A stretch of DNA of 64,000 nt from JBCBSP01 sp039819095 (GTDB lineage Bacteria; Pseudomonadota; Alphaproteobacteria; Caulobacterales; Maricaulaceae). The stretch covers positions 1 through 64,000 of the forward strand of contig JBCBSP010000004.1 in assembly GCA_039819095.1 (NCBI GenBank). The letters are read 5' to 3'. The notes beneath the pieces are model-generated. The model did no database searches and had not been told where the DNA came from. It saw nothing but the letters and a program-made list of their open reading frames with translations. The translations under genes were made by a program, and so were the position numbers. This document shows positions 25,099 through 33,231 of this stretch, one piece after another; the first letter of the stretch is position 1; the number at the start of each line of letters is the position of its first letter.

Positions 25099-25393
25099 GG
25101 ACGATGCGGCGAAAACGGCGGATGCGGGAGCGAAGCGGTTCGGGGCGGGATTCGATCCCGGGCCCGGTCGGTGGCGCATCGGGTGCGCCGGGGAAGGGGA
25201 GCATGCGATCGCCATGGGTGCGGTCGCGGCCTCCTGCTAGCTGCCACACTGCGTGCGAATCGAGCCCTTGAACTCGAATCGCTCACGCAGTGTGATCCTA
25301 AGACAGTGAACGAAGTCTGAGTCCGTTCGTCGCGGAAACTTCACGGAAAGCCGGCTGATGTGGTTTTCCGGTTTCATCAAACGGGAGATTGTC
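25099..25393. other. phoH / carbonic anhydrase divergent intergenic region
   Basis: This nearly 300-bp gap between two divergent genes has no credible protein frame. It holds a long hairpin (25245-25294, listed apart) and several GC-rich short palindromes (GGGATTCGATCCC near 25147-25159). Transcription start sites for both genes must lie here. With the phoH-leader terminator it could hold a structured leader or a small RNA on the minus strand. Confidence 0.6.
25245..25294. promoter_or_regulatory. 50-nt long hairpin in the phoH leader region
   Basis: CACACTGCGTG (25245-25255) pairs perfectly with CACGCAGTGTG (25284-25294). Inside, CGAATCGAG and CTCGAATCG extend the stem with one mismatch and a two-base bulge, leaving an eight-base loop. 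It has no T-run, so it is not a terminator. It may be a transcribed structural element or a protein-binding cruciform. Confidence 0.6.
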
Positions 25394-25921
25394 ATGGCGG
25401 TGTATGAACTTGACGGAGCGCGGCCCGAGATCGACGAGGACCGCTGCTGGGTGGCCCCGAATGCAGCGGTTATCGGAAAAGTGCTGATGAAGCCGGGTTC
25501 CTCGGTCTGGTTCGGCGCTGTGCTGCGCGGTGACAACGAGCTGATCACTCTGGAAGAGGACGCCAACGTGCAGGACGGCGCGGTTCTGCACACCGATATG
25601 GGCTTCCCGATGACGCTCGGCCGCGGCGTCACGGTGGGCCATCAGGCCATGCTGCACGGCTGCACCGTGGGCGATTATTCGCTCGTCGGCATCGGCGCGA
25701 CGATCCTCAATGGCGCGAAGATCGGGAAGAATTGCATCATCGGCGCACACGCGCTGATTACCGAAGGCAAGGATATCCCCGATAATTCGGTCGTGATGGG
25801 CGCGCCGGGCAAGGTGGTCAAACCGGTGGCTGAAGGCGTGGACGAAATCCTGAAAGCCTCCGCCGATCACTATGTCGACAACGCCGCGCGCTATGCCAAG
25901 GGCATGAAGGCGATCGGGTAG
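25394..25921 (+). CDS. gamma-class carbonic anhydrase-like hexapeptide protein
   Basis: The 175-residue protein is a trimeric left-handed beta-helix type: VAPNAAVIGKVLMKPGSSVW, FGAVLRGDNELITLEEDANV, QDGAVLHTDMGFPMTLGRGV and TVGHQAMLHGCTVGDYSLVG. Three His residues (HTD, GHQ, LHG) match the zinc ligands of gamma-carbonic anhydrases of the YrdA/PaaY/CaiE group. Enzymatic activity varies within this group, so it is called carbonic anhydrase-like. ATG 25394 follows GGGAG at 25383. Confidence 0.9.
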   Translation: MAVYELDGARPEIDEDRCWVAPNAAVIGKVLMKPGSSVWFGAVLRGDNELITLEEDANVQDGAVLHTDMGFPMTLGRGVTVGHQAMLHGCTVGDYSLVGIGATILNGAKIGKNCIIGAHALITEGKDIPDNSVVMGAPGKVVKPVAEGVDEILKASADHYVDNAARYAKGMKAIG

Positions 25922-25950
25922 AGACGCTTAAAGCGCCGAGGCGGGCTGTG

Positions 25951-26682
25951 ATGGAAATCTATGACGCGATCGGGGCCGGATATGCCGGGCGGCGCCGGCC
26001 CGACCCTCGCATTGGCGCGCGCATTGATGAGGCGCTGGGCTCGGCGCGAACCGTGCTCAATGTCGGAGCCGGCGCCGGCAGCTATGAGTCCCGGTCACGC
26101 CAGGTGACGGCCCTTGAGCCGGCCTGGACCATGATCGCCCAGCGGCCTCAGGACGCTGCGCCCGTCGTCCAAGGCCGGGCCGAAGCATTGCCATTCGCCG
26201 AAGGCGCGTTTGATGCGGTCATGGCGGTTCTCACGGTTCACCACTGGACGGACAAGGCCCTCGGGCTCGCTGAATTACGCCGGGTGGCGCGCGACCGTAT
26301 CGTCGTGCTGACTTTCGATCCGGTGTTTCGCGGTTTCTGGCTGACCGATTATCTGCCCGGTCTGATAGCGCTTGATGAAGCGCAGATGCCGCCGCTCAGT
26401 GTCTTCGAGAAGGCGTGGGGGGGCGCCATCGCGGTTCAGCCGGTTCCCATACCCCATGACAGTTTGGACGGCTCGCTTTGCGCCTACTGGCGCAGGCCGC
26501 AGGCCTACCTTGATCCCGACGTCCGTAAGGCGATCTCGTCATTCTGGGCGCTGGGTGATGTGTCGACGTCGCTGCAGCGCCTCGAACGCGATCTCGTCAG
26601 CGGCGCGTGGCGGGCGCGTTACGGCGGGCTTCTCGAAAAGGCGGAGATGGATCTGGGCTACCGACTGGTGGTCGTCGGCTGA
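25951..26682 (+). CDS. class I SAM-dependent methyltransferase
   Basis: The 243-residue protein begins EIYDAIGAGYAGRRRPDPR, a common opening of small-molecule methyltransferases. SAM motif I is TVLNVGAGAGSYE, motif II region ALPFAEGAFDAVMAVLTVHH, and the acidic loop ALEP binds the ribose. GTG 25948 is an alternative start three bases upstream; GAGG at 25938-25941 serves either. Substrate unknown. It lies 29 bp behind the carbonic anhydrase gene and is probably co-transcribed. Confidence 0.85.
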   Translation: MEIYDAIGAGYAGRRRPDPRIGARIDEALGSARTVLNVGAGAGSYESRSRQVTALEPAWTMIAQRPQDAAPVVQGRAEALPFAEGAFDAVMAVLTVHHWTDKALGLAELRRVARDRIVVLTFDPVFRGFWLTDYLPGLIALDEAQMPPLSVFEKAWGGAIAVQPVPIPHDSLDGSLCAYWRRPQAYLDPDVRKAISSFWALGDVSTSLQRLERDLVSGAWRARYGGLLEKAEMDLGYRLVVVG

Positions 26683-26685
26683 CGC

Positions 26686-27186
26686 CTATTGCGGCCGGCC
26701 CCAGAGCTCACGGATGCGCTGGTCGGCGTCCTGGCCCAGATTGAACCAGGCGGTGCGGTCGCGCGAGGCGTCCACGACGAGAAGCTTGTCCTCGCGGCCG
26801 AGCAGATGGCTCAGCTCATTGCGCAGATCGGCTGCGCTCGCAGCCCCGCGAAGCAGCCAGACGCCGCTTGTGATGCCTTCCGCGTCGCCGAAATCGGCGA
26901 GCGCGGCCTCGAACCCGGCGCGATGCTCGTCATCGACTTCGGCGATGATGACGAAGTTGGCGCTGCGCCGCTGAGGTTTATCGCCGCCTTTATCGTTCGG
27001 GCTCTGGCGCGCTTCGTCGAGCCACGCCTTGAACTGGGCGATGTGACTGGCTTCGCGCCAGCCGTCATCACGGGTCTCCGACACCATGGAATGGGTCGCG
27101 ACCCGGCCCTCGGTTACAAAAGCACGCATCTGGGCGGCGGTGTATGGACCGTATACACGGCCATCCACCTTTACATACCAGGACAT
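26686..27186 (-). CDS. GYF_2 domain protein with Cas2/SinR-like C-terminal domain
   Basis: The 166-residue protein (ATG 27186) starts SWYVKVDGRVYGPYTAAQM, a GYF_2 domain that binds proline-rich peptides or serves as an adaptor, continuing to about residue 55. After a polar linker (QSPNDKGGDKPQRRS) a second domain begins NFVIIAEVDDEHRAGFEAAL and continues with TSGVWLLRGAASAADLRNEL, GREDKLLVVDA and TAWFNL. That order (strand, helix, S-x-W strand, helix, D-K-L strand, W) resembles SinR-like/Cas2-like ferredoxin-fold proteins. The fold is inference. A longer start would add 25 residues with no domain. Confidence 0.65.
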   Translation of the reverse strand: MSWYVKVDGRVYGPYTAAQMRAFVTEGRVATHSMVSETRDDGWREASHIAQFKAWLDEARQSPNDKGGDKPQRRSANFVIIAEVDDEHRAGFEAALADFGDAEGITSGVWLLRGAASAADLRNELSHLLGREDKLLVVDASRDRTAWFNLGQDADQRIRELWGRPQ

Positions 27187-27324
27187 GGCGAATCCGTCGT
27201 CTCGCGGCATCTTCGTTTTCCCCGGTCTCTCAAAGGGAGACATTCCACCCGTCTGCGGCAAGATTCAGGCCGACATGGGGGAATATGGACCGCGGATGTG
27301 ACTTTTTAAGGTCAGTGAACTCAA

Positions 27325-27981
27325 TCAGGCGGCGCCGCGCTGATCGTCTTCGCCTTGTCGGGCTTGGGATTGGCGCGCCTCGGGCGGTTCGAACGCAACG
27401 GCGAAACCGTTGTCCAGCCAGCGCGCCACGCGGCCCTTCATCTCGCCCACGCGCACCCGTTCTCCCACTCTGGGACGTTCCAGGCAGGCGAAGGCGGCGC
27501 CGGTGACCGATACGTCAATCACGTCGGCCTGGATGATCACCCCGTCGGACAGGCGCAGTTTTGCGCGCCCTTTGCCCGGCTTGCGCGTCGCGACGCGGTC
27601 ATCATCAAGTCCGAGCCGGCTCATATTGAAGCGCCAGGTGATGGCGTCGGCGAGCCGGTCGCGCTTGCGTTGGGTCGCCAGCAGGCGCACCGCAAAGCCG
27701 GCGCGTCCGGCGCGGATGACCTCGCCTTCAAGCCGGCCAAGCCCGTCGAACATCATCACCACGCGCGCGCCCGGTTCCGGAGGATGCTGGGTCGCAACAC
27801 GAGCGCCGCCGGGCGATACGTCTATGAGTTTGCAGGGAAATTCGCCATGACGCGGGTCAAAGAAGCGACCGGGCATGGACAGACGCATACGGTGATACGT
27901 CCGGTTCTCCTGAGCGGCCCGGGCGGCGATCTTGATCTGACGTCGATCAAGGCGGTTCTTCATTTCCGGCGTGCTGGACAT
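27325..27981 (-). CDS. double PilZ domain protein
   Basis: The 218-residue protein (ATG 27981; TTG at 27990 is an alternative) has two PilZ-type barrels. The first carries the c-di-GMP-binding RTYHRMR stretch (RxxxR) and IDVSPGGARV (D-x-S-x-x-G), with the rest of the domain up to about residue 105. The second begins GKGRAKLRLSDGVIIQADVI and has IDVSVTGAAF, but lacks a clear RxxxR, so only the first is likely to bind c-di-GMP. It may control motility or surface attachment. It is followed at 28,077 by a PAS_5 gene on the same strand, upstream of it in transcription. Confidence 0.85.
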   Translation of the reverse strand: MSSTPEMKNRLDRRQIKIAARAAQENRTYHRMRLSMPGRFFDPRHGEFPCKLIDVSPGGARVATQHPPEPGARVVMMFDGLGRLEGEVIRAGRAGFAVRLLATQRKRDRLADAITWRFNMSRLGLDDDRVATRKPGKGRAKLRLSDGVIIQADVIDVSVTGAAFACLERPRVGERVRVGEMKGRVARWLDNGFAVAFEPPEARQSQARQGEDDQRGAA

Positions 27982-28076
27982 CGCAGGCAACAGCTCTCCC
28001 TCGCACGATCATGCGCGCGAAGCCTTAAGAATCCCTGTCGCTTTGAGGTTAACCAGCGCGTCTCAGCCCGGCGCGA

Positions 28077-28649
28077 TCACAGATCGTTCGCCGCCCGGGC
28101 CAGACGGCTTGTCGGCTGGAACGCCCGGGTCAGCGAAAGGGCCGGCTCCGGCGCCACGGCGGGACGAAGTTCGCGCAGCATCTGGCGCACCACCGGCCGT
28201 CCGCCCAGCCTCGAAAGGCTGAGCGGCTGATACAGACCCAGACACCGGTCCACCATGCCTTCAGGCCCGCGCAGCGGCAGAAGGGTGATCTCCACCTCAG
28301 CAGAGCGGCCATCGATGGAAATCGCGTCCGCCATGGCGGTGGACGGTCCCGGCGCGCTCAGCACGCCTTCAATAAGGGCGCGCATGTGTTCGCGGTCGCT
28401 GCCGCGCCACAGGCTGAGGAAGTTCTGGTCCTTGAACTCGCGCCGATGCAGATCGCAGATCGCGGTCCCGGCGAGCCGGAACAGGTGATGATCGCGATCA
28501 ACCCGTTTCAAAATGAACAGGTGGGCGAGCAGGCCGGCCAGATCGCGCGGGGCGATATCGGACCGGTTCGGCGCCAGCCGGCCGGACCGGCGGGACTCCC
28601 AGTACGCAAAAAGAGTTCGTGTGTTCGGGTGCCGCACGGCGGGCCTCAT
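28077..28649 (-). CDS. PAS_5 family single-PAS protein
   Basis: The 190-residue protein matches the alphaproteobacterial PAS_5 pattern: LFAYWESRRSGRLAPNRSDI, ILKRVDRDHHLFRLAGTAIC, then DLHRREFKDQNFLSLW. No kinase or output domain is attached. Such single PAS proteins, like MopJ of Caulobacter, act as adaptors in motility or cell-cycle signalling. It is transcribed toward the PilZ gene with 95 bp between them, so the two may be one operon. It has a basic tail (SLTRAFQPTSRLARAANDL). Confidence 0.8.
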   Translation of the reverse strand: MRPAVRHPNTRTLFAYWESRRSGRLAPNRSDIAPRDLAGLLAHLFILKRVDRDHHLFRLAGTAICDLHRREFKDQNFLSLWRGSDREHMRALIEGVLSAPGPSTAMADAISIDGRSAEVEITLLPLRGPEGMVDRCLGLYQPLSLSRLGGRPVVRQMLRELRPAVAPEPALSLTRAFQPTSRLARAANDL

Positions 28650-28813
28650 TCAAGCTGTACAAGCGGCCGCGCGCCAAATCCCCTCAGGCGCGGGCCTTCA
28701 TGGCGCCGGCTGCAAGGGTCTTGCCAATTCCTTTACGGGGTCGCTTTCAGGGGGCGGGCTCGGTTTCGGCGCGTGACTTGCACAGGCGAGGGGGAATGAT
28801 CACGGAGAGACCC

Positions 28814-29791
28814 ATGCGCGTTTCATCCCGGTACGCCGCCGTCCTGGCCGCTGTCACCTCTAGCGTCATCGCTGCAGCGGCTGCTGCCAGCGACCATCCG
28901 CCGACCCCGGTGTCACCGCCTCCGCCCCACACCGGCTGTTGCGGTCATGGCAACGGGCCGCACGTTCGCCCGCCCTCGATCCATATCGGCGGGACCAATG
29001 TTCATGTCGGCGGAACGCATGTGAATGTGGGTGGGGTTCACGTGAACAATCACGTCAACCTGCATGTCGACAACAGTCTGAACGTCAACATCAACAACAC
29101 GATCAACAACAATCTCTCCAACGATGTGTCGATCGTGAACAATGTGGGCGGGGCCGGCTCGGCGAGCGCGCGCGCCTCGGCGCAGAATTTCGCGCTACTG
29201 AACAATTCCACCAGCGTGCTCGGCGGCGGAGGCGGCTATGTGATGTCCGGTGCGCCGAGCGCCGCGACGGCGGTCAATCTGAACCTGGCGGCCTCGGCGG
29301 AGTCCCGCGTGGAGCTGGTTGAAGAAGAACGCACCCGCTGGGTCGAGGGCTGGCGCGTGGTCCGCGCGGTCTGCATGGACGATGGCGGCACGCCGCATCC
29401 CGCTTCGCGCCCGGATGAAGGTGAGCGCGTCGATCGCCATTATGAGGGCGAGATTTTCCGTTGCATGGCCGGCACCGCGATGCATGTCACGCTCGGCGCG
29501 ATCGACACCGGTTCCGGCTCAAGCGGGCAGGGGGAGAGCTTCTCCTGCCGCAAGGGCGAGGCGCTGCGCCATCGCGCAGGCGGAGCCGTGTCCTGCGCGC
29601 CGGAAGAAGCGCGTCGCAACTGCAATGAACGCTCCCTGCTGCGCCGCTGGGGACCGGGCGTGAAATATATCTACGCCCGCTATGAGGAGCGCTACACCGA
29701 AACAGTGGAGCGCCGCGTCGCGGCCCAGGCCAGCGCTCAGGCGAGCGGTCTGGTGCTGATGCTGGATGGCGGTGTCGGCGGATATCGCTAG
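28814..29791 (+). CDS. secreted His/Asn/Gly-repeat protein of unknown function
   Basis: This 325-residue protein starts at ATG 28814 behind GGAGAG, with a signal peptide (VSSRYAAVLAAVTSSVIAAA, cleavage near the AAAAAS stretch). A proline-rich linker and a CC pair (TGCCGHGNG) lead into tandem short strands of a [HN]V-x-GG type: IHIGGTNVHVGGTHVNVGG and VHVNNHVNLHVDNSLNVN, then an Asn-rich INNTINNNLSNDVSIVNNV. This alternating pattern is like curlin or other beta-solenoid repeats. The last 150 residues contain about six Cys (VCMDDGG, FRCMAG, SCRKGE, SCAPEE, NCNERS). Surface assembly or metal binding (His-rich) is speculative. Confidence 0.75.
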   Translation: MRVSSRYAAVLAAVTSSVIAAAAAASDHPPTPVSPPPPHTGCCGHGNGPHVRPPSIHIGGTNVHVGGTHVNVGGVHVNNHVNLHVDNSLNVNINNTINNNLSNDVSIVNNVGGAGSASARASAQNFALLNNSTSVLGGGGGYVMSGAPSAATAVNLNLAASAESRVELVEEERTRWVEGWRVVRAVCMDDGGTPHPASRPDEGERVDRHYEGEIFRCMAGTAMHVTLGAIDTGSGSSGQGESFSCRKGEALRHRAGGAVSCAPEEARRNCNERSLLRRWGPGVKYIYARYEERYTETVERRVAAQASAQASGLVLMLDGGVGGYR

Positions 29792-29817
29792 CGCTGACGG
29801 GCTTCACCACTGAAGAC

Positions 29818-29846
29818 AAAGCCCCGGCCCTCAGGTCGGGGCTTTT
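29818..29846 (+). terminator. intrinsic terminator after the repeat-protein gene
   Basis: AAAGCCCCGGCC, a short loop and GTCGGGGCTTTTT form an 8-10 bp GC stem followed by TTTTTC. It begins 26 bp after the repeat-protein stop and is a textbook plus-strand terminator. Confidence 0.85.
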
Positions 29847-29929
29847 TCATATGATGTCACCGCACGTGTTATCAAAGGCCAAGGCGAAGCCGCCGAGCCG
29901 GGACCTGTTGCGCGACCTCACCGCCAATC

Positions 29930-30020
29930 CCCTCTCCTTTGAGGGGAGGGAGTGGGGGCGGGTTCAAACCAATCGGACTGGGTCCCGGATAGCGCTATCG
30001 CGTTTCCTGAATGACAGGCG
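29930..30020. repeat. decayed extragenic repeat
   Basis: CCCCTCTCCTTTGAGGGG (near 29930-29947) is a small hairpin also seen in similar form at about 8811-8828 and 35651-35668. From about 29,980 the text GGGTCCCGGATAGCGC and TGAATGACAG resembles the right half of the palindromic element at 6777-6904. It lies between two genes facing each other. Confidence 0.45.
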
Positions 30021-30023
30021 GGG

Positions 30024-31328
30024 TTACTCGGGTCCGAACACGCGTTCGAAGATCGTGTCGACATGCTTCAGGTGATGGTCGAGATCGGTCAGCGCGTCGA
30101 TGTCGGCATCGCTGAGGCGTTCTGAGACGTCCGGGTCGGCTTTGAGCCGATCTGCCAGCTGGCCGCCTTCATCCCAGGTCTTCAGCGCGTTGCGCTGGAC
30201 GAGCCGATAGGCGTCTTCGCGGCTGACGCCTTTCTGAGTGAGCGCCAGAAGCACGCGCTGGGAGTTATGCAGCCCGCCCTGGGCTTCCAGATTTTCCATC
30301 ATCGCCTCAGGGCGCACGACGAGCTTCTCCACCACGCCGGCCAGGCGATGCAGGGCGAAATCCAGATGCACGGTCGCATCCGGGCCGATGCCGCGCTCCA
30401 CCGAGGAATGGGAAATGTCACGCTCATGCCAGAGCGCGACATTCTCCATCGCCGGTACGACGGCGGAGCGGACCAGGCGCGCGAGCCCGGTCAGGTTCTC
30501 CGTCAGGATCGGATTGCGCTTGTGCGGCATGGCTGAGGAGCCCTTCTGCCCGGCGGAGAAATACTCCTCCGCTTCGCGCACTTCAGAGCGCTGCAGATGG
30601 CGCACTTCCACCGCCAGGCGCTCAATCGACGAGGCCACCACGCCCAGTGCGGCGAAATAGGCCGCGTGCCGGTCGCGCGGTATGACCTGGGTGGAGACCG
30701 GCTCCGGCTTCAGGCCCAGCCTGTCGGCGACATGGGTTTCCACTTCCGGCGACACATTGGCGAAGGTGCCGACCGCGCCGGAAATGGCGCAGGTCGCGAT
30801 CTCCTCGCGCGCGGCCACAAGGCGCCCCCGCCCGCGATCAAATTCAGCATAGAAGCTCGCCAGCTTCAGTCCGAAAGTGACCGGTTCGGCGTGAATGCCG
30901 TGACTGCGACCGATGCAGACCATGGTCCGGGTCTCCAGCGCACGCGTCTTAAGCGCCGCCAGCACCCGATCCACCCCCTCGATCAAGAGGTCGCAGGCGC
31001 GTGTCAGTTGCACCGCCAGGCAGGTGTCCAATACGTCTGATGAGGTCAGCCCCTGGTGTACGAAGCGCGCATCCTCGCCGACGATTTCGGCCAGATGGGT
31101 CAGGAAGGCGATGACATCGTGCTTCACTTCCCGCTCGATCTCGTCGATGCGGTCGATATCAAACTCGACATCCCTGGCTTTCCAGACCGCGTCGGCGGCC
31201 GCCTGCGGGACCACGCCCAGCTCGGCCAGCTTGTCGGTGGCGTGGGCCTCGATCTCAAACCAGATGCGGTATTTGGCTTGCGGCGACCAGATCGCCTCCA
31301 TTTGCGGGCGGGTGTAGCGCGGAATCAT
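30024..31328 (-). CDS. purB: adenylosuccinate lyase
   Basis: The 434-residue protein begins MIPRYTRPQMEAIWSPQAKY, typical of PurB. It cleaves SAICAR and adenylosuccinate in purine synthesis. The fumarase/ASL superfamily signature GSSAMPHKRNPI is intact, with the catalytic Ser. HDVIAFLTHL and TSSDVLDTCLAVQL are the other conserved blocks. Length is normal. The start overlaps the stop of the RidA-like lipoprotein gene by one base, so the two form one operon. Confidence 0.96.
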   Translation of the reverse strand: MIPRYTRPQMEAIWSPQAKYRIWFEIEAHATDKLAELGVVPQAAADAVWKARDVEFDIDRIDEIEREVKHDVIAFLTHLAEIVGEDARFVHQGLTSSDVLDTCLAVQLTRACDLLIEGVDRVLAALKTRALETRTMVCIGRSHGIHAEPVTFGLKLASFYAEFDRGRGRLVAAREEIATCAISGAVGTFANVSPEVETHVADRLGLKPEPVSTQVIPRDRHAAYFAALGVVASSIERLAVEVRHLQRSEVREAEEYFSAGQKGSSAMPHKRNPILTENLTGLARLVRSAVVPAMENVALWHERDISHSSVERGIGPDATVHLDFALHRLAGVVEKLVVRPEAMMENLEAQGGLHNSQRVLLALTQKGVSREDAYRLVQRNALKTWDEGGQLADRLKADPDVSERLSDADIDALTDLDHHLKHVDTIFERVFGPE

Positions 31329-31846
31329 CAGGTCTCGTCCGGATTGGGTGCGGGGGAAGGGCTGTGGCGCCAGGCGTCCGCTTCAAGCCCGACCCGGGCG
31401 CCGCCGGGCAGGGCCGAGACGCCCACCACGGTGCGCGCCGGGGCGCCGGGTTGAAGCGGGGTTGCGAAGGCGCGCGTCAGGGCGCGTGAAAGTCCGGCTT
31501 CATCGACCTCGCCGCCTTCCGTCACGACATAAATGCGCAGTCTCGTGATGTCGGACAGGCCGAGCTGCTGATCCTCCAGGGCTTCGCCGAGCAGGGTCAG
31601 GGCGGCGCCGGTCTGGTCTTCAACACCGCCGGCGATGAGGCCGTCCGACCCGGCGGGCGCGGTGATCAGGCTGAAGTGCAGCGTCTTGGTTGCGGAGCGG
31701 GTCGGCGCGAACGGGCCCAGCGCGTCGCGCGCGACCGTTATCGCGTCAGCCTGCTCGGTTTCTGGCGGTGCAGGCGCCGGTTCAGGCGCGCTGCAGGCGG
31801 TCAGGCCGGCAGCCAGAAGCAGGGCGGCGAAGCGGGCGCGAAACAT
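31328..31846 (-). CDS. RidA-like lipoprotein
   Basis: The 172-residue product has a lipoprotein signal: basic start, hydrophobic run and lipobox LLAAGLTAC, Cys18. After a Pro/Ala linker the rest resembles a RidA/YjgF domain: GGVEDQTGAALTLLGEALED, ITRLRIYVVTEGG, and the diagnostic PARTVVGVSALPGG with its Arg, ending ARVGLEADAW. RidA proteins are cytosolic imine deaminases, so a lipid-anchored periplasmic form is unusual. It is transcribed just before purB with a one-base overlap. Confidence 0.75.
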   Translation of the reverse strand: MFRARFAALLLAAGLTACSAPEPAPAPPETEQADAITVARDALGPFAPTRSATKTLHFSLITAPAGSDGLIAGGVEDQTGAALTLLGEALEDQQLGLSDITRLRIYVVTEGGEVDEAGLSRALTRAFATPLQPGAPARTVVGVSALPGGARVGLEADAWRHSPSPAPNPDET

Positions 31847-31900
31847 GGCGGATTTCCTCAGGCGGTGTGAGCGCGAAGACGCCTTATTCAGTTGCGGGCG

Positions 31901-33214
31901 TCAAGCCTGGCCCTGTTCGCCGCGCCGCGCCAGGTCGCGTGGAAGCCTGTACGCGACCAGCAGAAAGATCAGCCCGGCGACCAGATAGCCGAGCGCGGCG
32001 ATGAACAGCGCGTAGCGCAGCCCATCGGCCTCACCCAAGCGCCCCGCCAGCGCATCGGACGTCGCGCCGATCGCCAGCGGACCCAGCCCAAACCCGATGA
32101 GATTGTTGAAGAAGGCCATGATGGCGGCCACTGTCGCGCGGATGCCGGCATGGGCGAGATTCTGCATGGCCGCGAGCGCCGGTGCGATCCACAGAAAGTT
32201 CAGCAAGGCCGGAACCGCGATGAAGGCGAGCGAGACCGCGCCGTTATGGGTCAGCAAGGCGCAGGCCAGGAAGGGCGCGCAGGTCAACAGCGCGATGGCC
32301 GGGATCAGGCCGTAGGCCGACGCGCGCTTTTTCCCGAACCGGTCCGCCATCCAGCCCCCGGCGATCGCCCCGATTGCGCCCAGCAGCAGTACCGGCGCCA
32401 GTGCTGTGGCGATGGCGACCTCGGTGAGCCCTTGGCTGCGGATCAGAAAAGAGGGCGTCCACTGAAAGAAGCCATAGCCGGCAAAAGAAGTTGCCGACGC
32501 GCCGATCGTGATCAGCAAGAGGCTTGGCGTCGTGAAGACGGCGCGGGCCGCATCCAACGGGCGCGGCTTGGTGATTGCGGCGTTTTGGGATGCGGGAGAA
32601 TCGAAGGCGCCGCGTCGGGGTTCGCGCACGGTCAGTGCGAGCCAGAGACCCAACGCCACACCGGGCAGGCCGATCAGGATGAACGCCATGCGCCAGCCCA
32701 GCGCCGCTGCAATTGCCGCTCCGAGCGCCGCCCCGAAGGCGAGACCCAGCGGCGCCCCGATGGAGAACAGGCCAAAGGCCAGCCCGCGCTTTTCCGGCTC
32801 GAAATAGTCCGACATCACCGAATAGGCCGGCGAGACCCCGCCGGCTTCGCCTGACGCCACGCCGATGCGCGCCAGCGCCATCGTCCAGAAGCCCGCCGCC
32901 AGCCCGCACGCAGCGGTGAAAAGGCTCCAGGTCGCGCACGAGACCGCGATGACGCGCACCCGGTTGGTTCGGTCGGCGAGGAAAGCGATCGGCAGCCCGG
33001 CGATGGCGTAGAAGACGGCGAACATCGTGCCGCCCAACAGGCCGAGCTGAAGATCGGAAAAGCCGAGATCTGCGCGGATCTGCTCCTGCAGCACGGCGAA
33101 AATCTGCCGGTCCAGGAAGTTCAGCATGTAAACGACGAGCAGCACGCTGAGCACGTACCAGCGATAGCTGGACGCTTCAGCGGACGGCGCAGGAGAGGGC
33201 GCTGCCGTCGTCAT
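31901..33214 (-). CDS. spinster-like MFS transporter
   Basis: The 437-residue protein has 12 predicted helices and the MFS opening YVLSVLLVVYMLNFLDRQIF, followed by QLGLLGGTMFAVFYAIAGLP and the loop-2 motif LADRTNRVRV. The same opening is common in spinster-type MFS proteins of marine Alphaproteobacteria. ATG 33214 is supported by GGAG about 11 bases upstream; a TTG at 33238 would overlap the upstream gene. It follows the threonine synthase-like gene by 17 bp, suggesting it moves a substrate or product of that enzyme, but specificity is unknown. Confidence 0.88.
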   Translation of the reverse strand: MTTAAPSPAPSAEASSYRWYVLSVLLVVYMLNFLDRQIFAVLQEQIRADLGFSDLQLGLLGGTMFAVFYAIAGLPIAFLADRTNRVRVIAVSCATWSLFTAACGLAAGFWTMALARIGVASGEAGGVSPAYSVMSDYFEPEKRGLAFGLFSIGAPLGLAFGAALGAAIAAALGWRMAFILIGLPGVALGLWLALTVREPRRGAFDSPASQNAAITKPRPLDAARAVFTTPSLLLITIGASATSFAGYGFFQWTPSFLIRSQGLTEVAIATALAPVLLLGAIGAIAGGWMADRFGKKRASAYGLIPAIALLTCAPFLACALLTHNGAVSLAFIAVPALLNFLWIAPALAAMQNLAHAGIRATVAAIMAFFNNLIGFGLGPLAIGATSDALAGRLGEADGLRYALFIAALGYLVAGLIFLLVAYRLPRDLARRGEQGQA

Positions 33215-33231
33215 GGCGCGTTCGGCTCCGT

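Noticed and set aside
25140..25165. A T-arm-like GGGATTCGATCCC that suggested a tRNA or tmRNA fragment
   Set aside because: It is only a palindrome: no acceptor stem, D arm or anticodon loop can be built around it, and the T-loop lacks the TTC start on either strand.
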